From NCBI GenBank assembly GCA_009697505.1, contig SHUD01000001.1, positions 1-64,000 on the forward strand: a stretch of DNA of 64,000 nucleotides, read 5' to 3'. The position numbers were made by a program, and so were the translations under genes. This DNA is from Bryobacterales bacterium (GTDB lineage: Bacteria > Acidobacteriota > Terriglobia > Bryobacterales > Bryobacteraceae). Shown here one piece after another: positions 1 to 7,799 of the stretch (positions are counted from its first letter, which is position 1; each line of letters starts with the position of its first letter). The notes under the pieces are model-generated. The model saw nothing but the letters and a program-made list of their open reading frames with translations, made no database searches and had not been told where the DNA came from.

Positions 1-222
1 GAGAGCTAGCCTGCATTTCGCACAACGTCCCAAGGTAGATCAGAAAGAGCCATACCGGGGCCCAGCGTGGAGCGGGCTTTAGCCTGCAACGGAGGCTTCA
101 GCCTCCGCAGCGGTATAACCACACTTCGAACCGGGGACTTAAGTCCCCGTCGCAGGCTCAAGCCCGCTCCACGTTGGGATCTGCTCCTCCGTAAGCAATC
201 TCGTGTGAGAAATGCAGGCTAG
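1..222. repeat. MITE-like palindromic repeat, copy 1
   Basis: This non-coding segment is bounded by 19-bp imperfect inverted repeats at 6-24 and 204-222 (18 of 19 match; left end begins ctagcctgcatttc). Nested inside at 66-173 is a second palindrome whose arms read gtggagcgggct and the near-complement agcccgctccac, with two smaller hairpins, one of them built on ggggact/agtcccc. Bases 1-196 recur at 5090-5285 with two mismatches that I can see. No transposase is present, so if mobile it would be a non-autonomous element. I see no clear target-site duplication. Bases 223-299 show no further feature before the acyltransferase gene. Confidence 0.75.
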
Positions 223-299
223 ATGTGCGGCGTGAAATCCCACAGTACCGCCCCGAGTCACGCTAAGCTAATTGTTTTATTCTCTTCCGGTCCGCCCAG

Positions 300-1400
300 A
301 TGCAAAACCTCGGTACTCGAAAGAACCTTCAGCTGGCAGCTCGTCTGGCGCTCGCGTATTACTGCGCGGCGCTGGTCGTAATGGTTTATGGTTTGTGGAA
401 AGGCCACGCTCTGGAACTTCCTGGTTTTCTGATGGGCTTTGCCTCGTCCGTTCTTGTCGTGCGGAGGTATTCGCGGATTGCCGTGGAAATTGGTTGGGTC
501 GGCATTGGTTCTCTGCTGCTGGGAATCCTCTGCAGCGCCGCGTGGGCGGCCGGAGGGAACGTTCCGTGGGCAGTCGCCGCCGCGATCGCCCTGGGCATGG
601 CCAGTGGACTTTGCCTGCTGCCTCTGTTCGCCTATCGCGGGATTGCCTCCAGACCAGCCTTTGCGGTTTTGGGCGTCTTGTGTGGCGCGGCTATTCCGGC
701 TGCCCCTATGTCCCGCGGCGCGTTGCTGCTATGGGTAGGCGTGGCGACACTCGCTTTCACCGCGGGCCTGTTCGCTTACGAAAAAGAGTTTATGATCCGC
801 AGCGGGTTGTTCTTGGGCGGGCGGGTGATCTCGGGGATCCGCGTGGTGGGCCAGCATCACGTACCTGCCAGCGGCGGGGTCCTGCTGGTCTCCAACCACG
901 TCACGTTCATCGACGGCTTTCTCATCGGATCGAGTCTCCCCCGGCTGGTGCGCTACATGATCTGGAAGCCGTATTTCGAGCTGCCTGTCGCGAACTGGGT
1001 GTGCCGGACGATTGAGGCGATTCCCATGTCGGAAACCGGGCCCCGCGAAGTGGTGGCTTCCCTGCGGCGGGCGCGCGAGAAGCTGGGGCAAGGCGAGGTG
1101 GTGTGCATTTTCGCCGAGGGCTTCATCACGCGCAACGGCGAGATGCTGCCCTTCAAACGGGGAATGGAAAAAATCGTACATGGCCTCGACGTCCCCATCA
1201 TTCCCGTGCATCTCGACGGACTGGCCGGCCGGACGCTCAGTTTCCTCAACGGCAAGCTGGTGTACCGCTGGCCGCAGTGGGGGCGCCAGCCGGTCACCAT
1301 CTCATTCGGGCCCGCGCTGGCCGCCAGAGCCGGCGCTGGGGAAGCGCAGCGCGCTGTCGAAGAACTGGCAATGGCGGCGGCACAGTGGCGCGGACGCTAG
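300..1400 (+). CDS. Membrane-bound PlsC-like 1-acylglycerol-phosphate acyltransferase
   Basis: The 366-residue protein has about six hydrophobic segments in residues 16-158 followed by a PlsC/LPLAT catalytic domain. The HX4D motif is His200 to Asp205 (NHVTFID). The second conserved block FAEG is at 271-274 and a PVHLDG block is at 302-307. This family acylates lysophosphatidic acid or a similar lysolipid at the membrane. The N-terminal membrane half is longer than in plain PlsC and resembles MFS-acyltransferase (Aas-like) fusions, so the exact substrate is uncertain. It ends one base from the convergent FmdB-type gene. Confidence 0.8.
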   Translation: MQNLGTRKNLQLAARLALAYYCAALVVMVYGLWKGHALELPGFLMGFASSVLVVRRYSRIAVEIGWVGIGSLLLGILCSAAWAAGGNVPWAVAAAIALGMASGLCLLPLFAYRGIASRPAFAVLGVLCGAAIPAAPMSRGALLLWVGVATLAFTAGLFAYEKEFMIRSGLFLGGRVISGIRVVGQHHVPASGGVLLVSNHVTFIDGFLIGSSLPRLVRYMIWKPYFELPVANWVCRTIEAIPMSETGPREVVASLRRAREKLGQGEVVCIFAEGFITRNGEMLPFKRGMEKIVHGLDVPIIPVHLDGLAGRTLSFLNGKLVYRWPQWGRQPVTISFGPALAARAGAGEAQRAVEELAMAAAQWRGR

Positions 1401-1401
1401 G

Positions 1402-1686
1402 TTATGTTTTCTTCGGGGGCGGTGGCGGCGGAACTTCGCCCATGTGCTCGCGGATATCATCCGCCTCCGCGACCTGCTTATCTTTCACGTCCTTGCTGGC
1501 GATGTATCTGGCACGCGCCTTCTTCACCCTGGCCCGGCTCATGGCTTCCGTGCTCACCGAAAAGGCGGAGAGCATCTGCTCCAGGTCCGCGCTGGCGCAG
1601 GAAGGGCAGGCGATCACCGTCCCTTTTAGAACAATCAACTCAAATTGGTTGCCGCATCCGCGGCACCGGTAATCGTAGATCGGCAT
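1402..1686 (-). CDS. FmdB-family zinc ribbon protein
   Basis: A 94-residue protein that opens with the family hallmark MPIYDYRC and has two CxxC knuckles (Cys8-Arg-Gly-Cys11 and Cys27-Pro-Ser-Cys30), a likely zinc site. FmdB regulatory-type zinc ribbons are common small bacterial proteins of unclear function, sometimes linked to amidase or formamidase regulation. The C-terminal half is basic and helical and ends in a run of prolines before KKT. The ATG at 1686 is chosen because the zinc ribbon starts there; the reading frame stays open upstream through the tRNA and antisense to aroDE, which is not coding. It lies 13 bp downstream of tRNA-Val on the same strand. Confidence 0.85.
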   Translation of the reverse strand: MPIYDYRCRGCGNQFELIVLKGTVIACPSCASADLEQMLSAFSVSTEAMSRARVKKARARYIASKDVKDKQVAEADDIREHMGEVPPPPPPKKT

Positions 1687-1699
1687 ATTTGCGTTCTCG

Positions 1700-1776
1700 T
1701 GGTGGGCGCGCAGGGATTCGAACCCCGGACCCCCTCGGTGTAAACGAGGTGCTCTAACCAGCTGAGCTACGCGCCC
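1700..1776 (-). tRNA. tRNA-Val (anticodon TAC)
   Basis: Read on the minus strand, the acceptor stem GGGCGCG (1770-1776) pairs with CGCGCCC, followed by discriminator A at 1703 and a genome-encoded CCA at 1700-1702. The D-arm contains AGCTCAGCTGGTTAGAGC. The anticodon stem CCTCG/CGAGG encloses loop TTTACAC, giving anticodon TAC for valine GTA codons. The T-arm contains GGTTCGAATCC. All canonical positions are present at 77 nt. Confidence 0.97.
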
Positions 1777-1884
1777 GGAGAACTTCACTTTAACATGGGC
1801 AGACTCGCCATCCCCGCCGCGAAGCGCCGATTTCCGGTGGCCGGAAAAAGCCCCTGGCAACGTGTTATGCTGTCTTGACTTCCG

Positions 1885-3408
1885 ATGCCGCCGCGGGCCC
1901 CCTTTCCACGGATCTGTATCGCTCTTGGATTTCCCGACGCCGAGACGCTGCTGGCGCACGCCCGTAGCGAATACGAAGATGGCGAGCGCTTCTTCGAGTT
2001 CCGTCTCGACTATCTGCCCAAACCCGAGCAGGGCATTGCCGTGCTGCGCAAGTTTTTGTCCCGCCACGCCGATTGCACCATCCTGGCGACCTGCCGCAGG
2101 CACCAGAACATGGGGCGTTTCAACGGCAGCGTGGAGGAGCAAATTCGCGTTCTGGAAGACGCCATCACAGCCGGCGCGAAAGCCGTCGACGTCGAAATTG
2201 AAAGCGCGGAAGTGTGCGGCCCGCGGTTGGAGAACCTGCGTTCCCGCGCCTACTTGCTGCTGTCCTATCACAACTACGGCGGCATGCAGGCGCCGGAGGC
2301 CGTGTTGCGGCGCCTGCAACGCGTGCCCGCCGACGGTTACAAGATTGTCACCACGGCTAAGAAACCTTCCGATAACTGCAAGCTGCTCGACGTGGCGCGT
2401 GCCCATCCGCGAATCCAGATGGTGCTCCTGGCCATGGGCGAGATCGGATTCCCGACGCGCGTGCTCTCCACCAGCTTTGGCGGCCTGTATACCTATGCCG
2501 CGCCCAATGCGGCAGCGGGCACCGCCAAGGGCCAGGTCTCGGCGCGGCTGCTGCGGAACTTGTATCGTGTCGAGAAGATTTCGTGCGATGCCAAGATCTT
2601 CGGCGTGATCGCCGACCCGGTGTGGCACTCCATCTCACCGGCCGTGCATAATCGCGCATTTCAAGCGCGCCGGATCGACGCCGTGTATCTGCCGTTTCTC
2701 GTGCATTCCGTTCAGCTCAAGGATTTTTTCCAGTTGGCGCAGAAACTGCCGCTGGCGGGATTCAGCGTGACCCTGCCGCACAAGCAGAAAATCCTGCGTT
2801 ATCTGGATCACGTCGATCCGCTGGCGCGGCGCATCGGCGCGGTGAACACCGTCTGGCGTAAGTCCGGGAAGTGGCGCGGCGCCAATACCGACGCCGACGG
2901 CGTCACGCGGCCTCTGGCAAAGCGTCTTAAATTGGCGAAGGCCTCCGTGCTGGTGGTGGGAAATGGCGGCGCGGCGCGGAGCGCGGCTTATGCACTGGCC
3001 GAAGCCGGCGCCAAGTTGGCGATCACCGGCCGCAACGTGGATCGCGTCCGTGTGCTGGCGCGTGCCTCCGGCGCGGAACTCTTGACGCGCGAGCAGGCGG
3101 AAGCCCGTACGTTCGATGTTCTGGTGCATGCCACGCCGCTGGGGATGTATCCACGCGTCGATCAGTGTTTTTTCCCGGGACGGATTCCCGCCGAGATGGT
3201 CTTCGACATGGTGTACAACCCCCTGGATACCGTGCTGCTGCGTAAAGCCAAGAGCCAAGGGGCGGAGATCGTCAGTGGCTTGGAGATGTTTATCGAACAA
3301 GCGGTGCGCCAGTTCGAAATTTTCACCGGGGAAAGCGCTCCCAAGGCCGTGATGGAACGCGCGGCGATGGAAGCGCTTACAGCGGCGCGCAACGATCGCG
3401 GGCGCTAG
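1885..3408 (+). CDS. aroDE: Bifunctional 3-dehydroquinate dehydratase (type I) / shikimate dehydrogenase
   Basis: This 507-residue fusion carries out steps 3 and 4 of the shikimate pathway. Residues 8-230 are a type I dehydroquinase: EFRLDY at 38-43, general base His129, and Schiff-base Lys153 in YKIVTTA. Residues 235-500 are shikimate dehydrogenase: HSISP at 248, catalytic Lys300 in TLPHK, AVNT at 319-322, NTDADG with Asp336, and the NADP-binding loop GNGGAA at 359-364. The last helix has GLEMFIEQAVRQFE. Type I AroD fused to AroE is known from plants, chlamydiae and some Acidobacteriota and Planctomycetes. aroA is 34 kb away, so the pathway is not clustered. Confidence 0.95.
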   Translation: MPPRAPFPRICIALGFPDAETLLAHARSEYEDGERFFEFRLDYLPKPEQGIAVLRKFLSRHADCTILATCRRHQNMGRFNGSVEEQIRVLEDAITAGAKAVDVEIESAEVCGPRLENLRSRAYLLLSYHNYGGMQAPEAVLRRLQRVPADGYKIVTTAKKPSDNCKLLDVARAHPRIQMVLLAMGEIGFPTRVLSTSFGGLYTYAAPNAAAGTAKGQVSARLLRNLYRVEKISCDAKIFGVIADPVWHSISPAVHNRAFQARRIDAVYLPFLVHSVQLKDFFQLAQKLPLAGFSVTLPHKQKILRYLDHVDPLARRIGAVNTVWRKSGKWRGANTDADGVTRPLAKRLKLAKASVLVVGNGGAARSAAYALAEAGAKLAITGRNVDRVRVLARASGAELLTREQAEARTFDVLVHATPLGMYPRVDQCFFPGRIPAEMVFDMVYNPLDTVLLRKAKSQGAEIVSGLEMFIEQAVRQFEIFTGESAPKAVMERAAMEALTAARNDRGR

Positions 3409-3437
3409 CGATCACGGGCGACAGCTATAATGGCCGT

Positions 3438-3659
3438 ATGAAAATGACGCGACGGGCGCTGGCCGGCATGGCGGCGTTGTCCGCCGTTCCTCTTACGAAG
3501 TCTGCTGCGCAGGCGCCGGCGAAGTCCGCCGCGCAGGCACCTGTACCGGCCGCGGCTCCTGCCAATTCCGCGACCCGGCAGTTTCAAGACGCCGCGCGGC
3601 AGTTGGCGTCCGTGAAGCTGGCGCGAACCGTTGAACCGGCGTTCCGCTTCGAGGCCTAG
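3438..3659 (+). CDS. Tat-signal leader segment, probably the displaced N-terminus of the amidase
   Basis: A 73-codon frame opening with MKMTRRALAGM, a twin-arginine-like signal, followed by an Ala/Pro-rich low-complexity stretch and ending EPAFRFEA. It stops nine bases before the amidase ATG, in another frame. Reading the amidase frame upstream across the stop gives LAAVMAIPSG, so one base missing near 3655-3656 would join the two as EPAFRFEA-LAAV-MAIPSG. From memory, related acidobacterial amidases carry an EPAF-type segment just before the amidase domain. I therefore favour one exported amidase gene split by a frameshift; a separate small exported protein is the alternative. Confidence 0.5.
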   Translation: MKMTRRALAGMAALSAVPLTKSAAQAPAKSAAQAPVPAAAPANSATRQFQDAARQLASVKLARTVEPAFRFEA

Positions 3660-3667
3660 CAGCGGTC

Positions 3668-5098
3668 ATGGCGATTCCTTCCGGGGACATCTTCTTTGCA
3701 AGCATCAGTGAGCTTTCGGCAAAGCTCCGCGCCAGGGAATTCTCGGCCGTGGAACTCACGCGCGCCTTCTGCGATCGCCTGGAGAAAATCGGCGCGGCGC
3801 ATCACGCGTTGGCGCTTTCCCTGCGCGATACCGCGATCAAGAAAGCCCAGGACGTCGACGGCGATTTGAAGCGGGGCCGCACGCGCGGTCCGTTGCAGGG
3901 GATTCCTTACGGCGCAAAAGATCTGCTGGCGGTCAAGGGGCAGCCCACCGAATGGGGATCGCGTGCCTTTGCCGGGCAGAAGTTCAACGAAGACGCCTTC
4001 GTAATCAAGAAGCTTGCTAGCGCGGGCGCCATCCTGATCGGCAAACTTGCCATGATCGAACTCGCCGGCGGCGTCGGCTATGGTTCGGCGGCGGCATCGG
4101 CAACCGGCGCGGCACTGAATCCGTGGGACCGCTCGCGCTGGGCCGGCGGCTCGTCGAGCGGCTCGGGTGTTGCAGTGGCGGCGGGGCTTACCGGCTTCGC
4201 GTTGGGCTCGGAGACGTCAGGCTCGATCCTGACACCGGCTGCGTATTGCGGCGTGACCGGGTTGCGCCCGACCTATGGACTCGTGAGCCGGCGCGGAGCC
4301 ATGTCGCTGGCTTGGACCATGGACAAAATCGGGCCCATGTGCCGGTCGGCGGAGGACTGCGGCCTGGTGCTGCATGTGATCGCGGGTGCGGATGAGGAAG
4401 ACCCGGGTTCGGCGCGCAAGCGATTTGCCTACGTGCCCCAGTTCGACCGCCAGGTTTCGGATTTCACCATTGGCTACGCGCCCGTGGATTTTGAACGTGC
4501 CGCGCCGGGCACGCAAGCGGCATTCCGGGCCGCGCTCGACGTGGTGAAAGGCCTGGGCGTGAAGCTGAAGGAAGTGGAAATTCCCGATTTCCCGTACGGC
4601 GCTCTGGTGGAAACCGTGATTGGCGCGGAAGCGGCTGCGATTTTTGAGGACTTGATTCGCAGTCCGAAGCTCGAGACGATGGCCGACCCGAGCCAGGCCG
4701 CCGCCTTGAAAGCCGCGCTCGATATCCCGGCTGTGAATTATCTGAAGGCCATGCGCATCCGCACGCTGGTGCGCGAGGCGTTCCAGAACCTGCTGTACCG
4801 CGAAGTGGACATGCTGCTGACTCCGTCCAGGATGGAAACCGCCCCGCCCATCGGCAGCTTAGATGGCGGCGACGATAGGCCGATTGCCGGCAAGCGTGGA
4901 CTCGGAGACCTGATTCCCGCCGCCAACTTGGCTGGATTGCCCGCCATCTCCCTGCCGTGCGGGCTGGCCGGAGGGCTCCCCGTGGGAATTTCCCTGGTGG
5001 GCCGCGCGTTTTTTGAAAACCATCTGATCGGCGTCGGGCGTGCCTTTCAGGCGCAGACCGACTGGCACAAGCTCAAGCCGCCGGTTACGGAGAGCTAG
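3668..5098 (+). CDS. Amidase signature family hydrolase (GatA/AtzF-like)
   Basis: A 476-residue amidase signature enzyme that hydrolyses a C-N amide bond. The Ser-cisSer-Lys triad is visible: Lys84 in YGAKDL, the cis-Ser within GGSSSGSG (161-168), and nucleophile Ser186 in GSETSGSI. The conserved TMDKIGPMCRSAEDC block follows at about 218-232. No gatC or gatB lies nearby, so it is unlikely to be the tRNA amidotransferase subunit; the substrate is unknown. The preceding leader frame may supply a Tat signal. The stop codon TAG lies in the left terminus of repeat copy 2, and the last coding bases are shared with copy 1. Confidence 0.85.
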   Translation: MAIPSGDIFFASISELSAKLRAREFSAVELTRAFCDRLEKIGAAHHALALSLRDTAIKKAQDVDGDLKRGRTRGPLQGIPYGAKDLLAVKGQPTEWGSRAFAGQKFNEDAFVIKKLASAGAILIGKLAMIELAGGVGYGSAAASATGAALNPWDRSRWAGGSSSGSGVAVAAGLTGFALGSETSGSILTPAAYCGVTGLRPTYGLVSRRGAMSLAWTMDKIGPMCRSAEDCGLVLHVIAGADEEDPGSARKRFAYVPQFDRQVSDFTIGYAPVDFERAAPGTQAAFRAALDVVKGLGVKLKEVEIPDFPYGALVETVIGAEAAAIFEDLIRSPKLETMADPSQAAALKAALDIPAVNYLKAMRIRTLVREAFQNLLYREVDMLLTPSRMETAPPIGSLDGGDDRPIAGKRGLGDLIPAANLAGLPAISLPCGLAGGLPVGISLVGRAFFENHLIGVGRAFQAQTDWHKLKPPVTES

Positions 5099-5285
5099 CC
5101 TGCATTTCGCACAACGTCCCAAGGTAGATCAGAAAGAGCCATACCGGGGCCCAGCGTGGAGCGGGCTTTAGCCTGCAACGGAGGCTTCAGCCTCCGCAGC
5201 GGTATAACCACACTTCGAACCGGGGACTCAAGTCCCCGTCGCGGGCTCAAGCCCGCTCCACGTTGGGATCTGCTCCTCCGTAAGC
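5090..5285. repeat. Palindromic repeat, copy 2 (right terminus missing)
   Basis: It matches window bases 1-196 at an offset of 5089 with two visible mismatches (around 139 and 153 of copy 1). It keeps the left inverted terminus and the internal gtggagcgggct palindrome (5155-5262) but diverges at 5286, before the right terminus. It overlaps the last nine bases of the amidase, including the stop codon, and ends on the first base of the ZIP gene's stop codon. The whole amidase-ZIP intergenic space is therefore this repeat. Confidence 0.8.
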
Positions 5286-5998
5286 TAGAGTCCGCCAAAG
5301 AGCCGGAAGACGCTAGGGCTGGCGATACCCGCCAGTGCCGGGTAGAGGGCTGTGGACAGCCCGCGCCGCCGGAACTCACCGTGCACGGCGTGGCCTCCAA
5401 GATACAGGAACGTACCGCCCGCTACCGCCAGGAGTGCGTGCAGCACCCGGGGACCAAGGTAGGGCGCCAACACCATCTCGGATGCCGCCCCCAGCAGCGT
5501 AGTCCCTTCGGCAAGTGCACACCACGCCAGCGCGGAGCCACGGGAATCGACTGCGGCGCGCATGATGACTCCAAGAGCTAATCCTTCTGGAATCTTATGG
5601 ATGGCTATCGCCGCCACCAACGGGACCGCAATCCCCGCAGCGCCATTTGCGGCGGAGACGCTCCAGCCATCCAGGGCGCTGTGAAGCGCCGCGGCGATCA
5701 GCAACGGGGGAGCGAAGCCGTGCAGGGTGGACGCGCAGTGGTCGTGGTCATGAGGATGGGAGCAGGCCGGGCATACGGGATAAATCCAACGGTCCACCAT
5801 CCAGAGCACGGCACAGCCCGCGCCTATCCATGCTAAAGTATTGATCCAATGGAATAAAGATGCCATTTCCGGAAGCACCCAAAAGAGTGTAATCCCAATA
5901 AATAGGCCTCCACTGAAGGCCACCAGGCGGCGCGACCAGGCGTGAATCGAGGTAAGCCAAATGCCCCCTGCCGCGCTCAAGGTGGCGGCTATCGTCAT
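5285..5998 (-). CDS. ZIP family divalent metal transporter
   Basis: A polytopic membrane protein with the two ZIP metal-binding helices HSALDGWS and HKIPEGLALG, which form the intramembrane Zn/Fe site. Between an early pair of helices is a His/Asp/Cys-rich loop (CPACSHPHDHDHC) expected to bind metal. The ATG at 5998 gives a 237-residue protein that begins directly with the first helix. A GTG at 6046 would add 16 residues read from a duplicated stretch and is less likely. It is transcribed away from the Rieske gene; the substrate is probably zinc or another divalent cation. Confidence 0.85.
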   Translation of the reverse strand: MTIAATLSAAGGIWLTSIHAWSRRLVAFSGGLFIGITLFWVLPEMASLFHWINTLAWIGAGCAVLWMVDRWIYPVCPACSHPHDHDHCASTLHGFAPPLLIAAALHSALDGWSVSAANGAAGIAVPLVAAIAIHKIPEGLALGVIMRAAVDSRGSALAWCALAEGTTLLGAASEMVLAPYLGPRVLHALLAVAGGTFLYLGGHAVHGEFRRRGLSTALYPALAGIASPSVFRLFGGL

Positions 5999-6173
5999 GA
6001 AAAATGGCAAAGAGAGGGGCAGGGGTACTCCCGTATGACAAGCCACCGGGTCTCATCCGCCCGGATGTCTCATTGTAACGTGAGCCGCCCCGGACTCCGG
6101 AGCGGATAGGCGCGGGTAGCTACAATCAGCTGCCTTTGAACAGGTCAAATGGCAATGAGAGAGGCAGGGGGCG

Positions 6174-6191
6174 CCCCCGTATAATCGGGGG
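6174..6191 (+). promoter_or_regulatory. Possible -10 element inside a short hairpin before the Rieske gene
   Basis: A perfect TATAAT (6180-6185) forms the loop of a hairpin with arms cccccg and cggggg, 21 bp before the Rieske ATG. No good -35 box sits 16-18 bp upstream. The stretch around 6149-6187 resembles 6003-6040 at the start of the ZIP gene (aaatggcaa, gagag and ggcagggg are shared), suggesting a local duplication between the divergent genes. Confidence 0.3.
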
Positions 6192-6206
6192 ACTTACTTG
6201 ACCGAA

Positions 6207-6686
6207 ATGACACTACATACGCGTAGAAGCTTTTATTCCGTGCTCCTCTCCAGCCTCGGGTCAGCCGTTGCGGCTGCTCTGGCGGTCCCGGCAGGTATCT
6301 AACTCCTCTGCGGCGGCGCTTCGAAAAGCCGCGGCACGTTCGTGGAAGCCGCCGATCTCGCCCAGTTGCACGTGGGCAAGCCCCAGGAAGTCACGTTTGA
6401 GCGGACGCGCGTGGACGGCTGGCGCGTCTTGAAAGAGAAAGTGATTGCCTGGGTGGTGCGTACCGACGACAAGAATGTGGTCGCTTACTCGCCGCAGTGC
6501 ACGCATTTAGGTTGCGCTTACCATTGGGAAGAAGAGCGAGATAAGTTTGTGTGCCCCTGCCACGAGTCGCTGTTCACGATCGACGGGAAGGTCGTCGGAG
6601 GGCCGGCGTCGCGCCCGTTGGACCGTTACGCCGTGCGCGTGGAAAACAGCAAGCTGCTCATTGGCTCCAAGATCATCAAGGCATAG
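6207..6686 (+). pseudogene. Rieske [2Fe-2S] protein of a cytochrome bc complex, interrupted by TAA
   Basis: The frame from ATG 6207 begins MTLHTRRSFYSVLLSSLG, a twin-arginine signal anchor, and runs through a hydrophobic segment to AGI, where codon 32 is TAA (6300-6302). The same frame then continues LLCGGASKSRG into an intact Rieske domain with cluster motifs CTHLGC and CPCHESLF. Family members normally have an aromatic residue where the stop lies (GIY), so one base change from TAT or TAC explains it. A GTG restart at 6342 would give a 114-residue soluble domain without export signal or anchor. The next gene, cytochrome b, starts three bases after the stop. The loss could be real or a sequencing error. 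Confidence 0.85.
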
Positions 6687-6689
6687 ATT

Positions 6690-7712
6690 GTGATGCACCG
6701 GCGCGTGCTCGATTGGCTCGAAGAGCGAACCGGAGTCGAGTCCGCCATCAAGCATTTCTTCTACGAAGACATTCCTGAATCCTCCGGTTGGCACCAGGTC
6801 TTTGGAAGCGTGGCTATGTTCGCGTTTCTGGTGCAGGCGCTGACCGGAATCCTGCTTTCACTCAACTACGCGGCGACGCCGGGCGAAGCCTACGACAGCC
6901 TGCGCTACATCATGACCCAGGTGACCGCCGGCCCGCTGATCCGGGGGATGCACCACTGGGCGGCGAGCTTGATGATCATTGTTGTCGTGCTGCACATGAT
7001 CCAGGTGTTCCTGTGGGGTGCCTATAAAAGGCCCCGCGAGGCCACGTGGATGTCCGGAGTGGTTCTGTTGCTGTTGACGCTGGCCTACGGCCTGAGCGGA
7101 TACCTGTTGCCGTGGGACAACCGGGCTTATTGGGGAACCGTGGTGGCCACGCAAATCGCCGAGCTGGCGCCAGGGCTGGGCCCTTACATGCTGCGCCTGC
7201 TGGGCAGTGATGGAACTTCGATTGGAGCGGTGACGTTCACGAGATTTTATGCGGCGCATGTATTGTTGTTGCCCCCGTTGACCATGTTGTTGATCGGACT
7301 GCATGTGTATCTGGTGCGGCGGCACGGCGTGGCGCCCACTCCCGCCGATGAAGGCCGGCCCAAGAAGAAGTTCTATCCGCAACAGGTGGCGATGGATACG
7401 GTAGCCATCTTCGTATGGTTCGCCGTGCTAATGGGGATGGCGATCCTGGCACGCGTTCCGCTGGGACACGTCGCCGATCCTACGGACCTGAGCTTTGTCC
7501 CGCGGCCGGAGTGGTACTTTCTGTTTCTCTTTCAATTCCTGACGTGGTTTGAGGGACCGCTCGAAGTCGTCGGCGCCGTGATCCTCCCGACTCTGGCGAT
7601 TGTGGCCTTGCTGCTGGTTCCTTTTGTCGACCGGGGCAAGATGGCGTTTGTGCGGCAACGCACGGGCGCGCTCGCGGTGGTTATCCTGGGACCATTTTCT
7701 GGGGCGGGCTGA
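6690..7712 (+). CDS. Cytochrome b subunit of the bc complex (3' end frameshifted)
   Basis: A 340-residue membrane protein that transfers electrons from quinol to the Rieske centre and the low- and high-potential b hemes. Heme-ligand histidines are visible in RGMHHWAASL with LHMIQ, and in FYAAHVLL with GLHVYLV. The quinol-oxidation-site motif PEWY lies at about residue 272. The last residues (GPFSGAG) are out of frame. A frame starting at 7691 continues the protein as TIFWGGLTAKAVIG, so one base appears to be missing in the GGG at 7688-7690. The intact gene would continue into the cytochrome c domain downstream. Confidence 0.85.
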   Translation: MMHRRVLDWLEERTGVESAIKHFFYEDIPESSGWHQVFGSVAMFAFLVQALTGILLSLNYAATPGEAYDSLRYIMTQVTAGPLIRGMHHWAASLMIIVVVLHMIQVFLWGAYKRPREATWMSGVVLLLLTLAYGLSGYLLPWDNRAYWGTVVATQIAELAPGLGPYMLRLLGSDGTSIGAVTFTRFYAAHVLLLPPLTMLLIGLHVYLVRRHGVAPTPADEGRPKKKFYPQQVAMDTVAIFVWFAVLMGMAILARVPLGHVADPTDLSFVPRPEWYFLFLFQFLTWFEGPLEVVGAVILPTLAIVALLLVPFVDRGKMAFVRQRTGALAVVILGPFSGAG

Positions 7713-7799
7713 CGGCGAAGGCGGTTATCGGCACACCCGTGACACGCGAGATGGATATGTCGTTGGTCCAGTCCTGGCAGGAAATCTCGGCCGGGAATC

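Noticed and set aside
1687-2628. Upstream extension of the FmdB-type gene through the tRNA and antisense to aroDE
   Set aside because: The extension crosses tRNA-Val and lies opposite a conserved enzyme gene; the zinc ribbon begins exactly at MPIYDY.
3668-5098. GatA subunit of the tRNA amidotransferase
   Set aside because: No gatB or gatC nearby, and a probable export leader sits upstream; a general amidase fits better.
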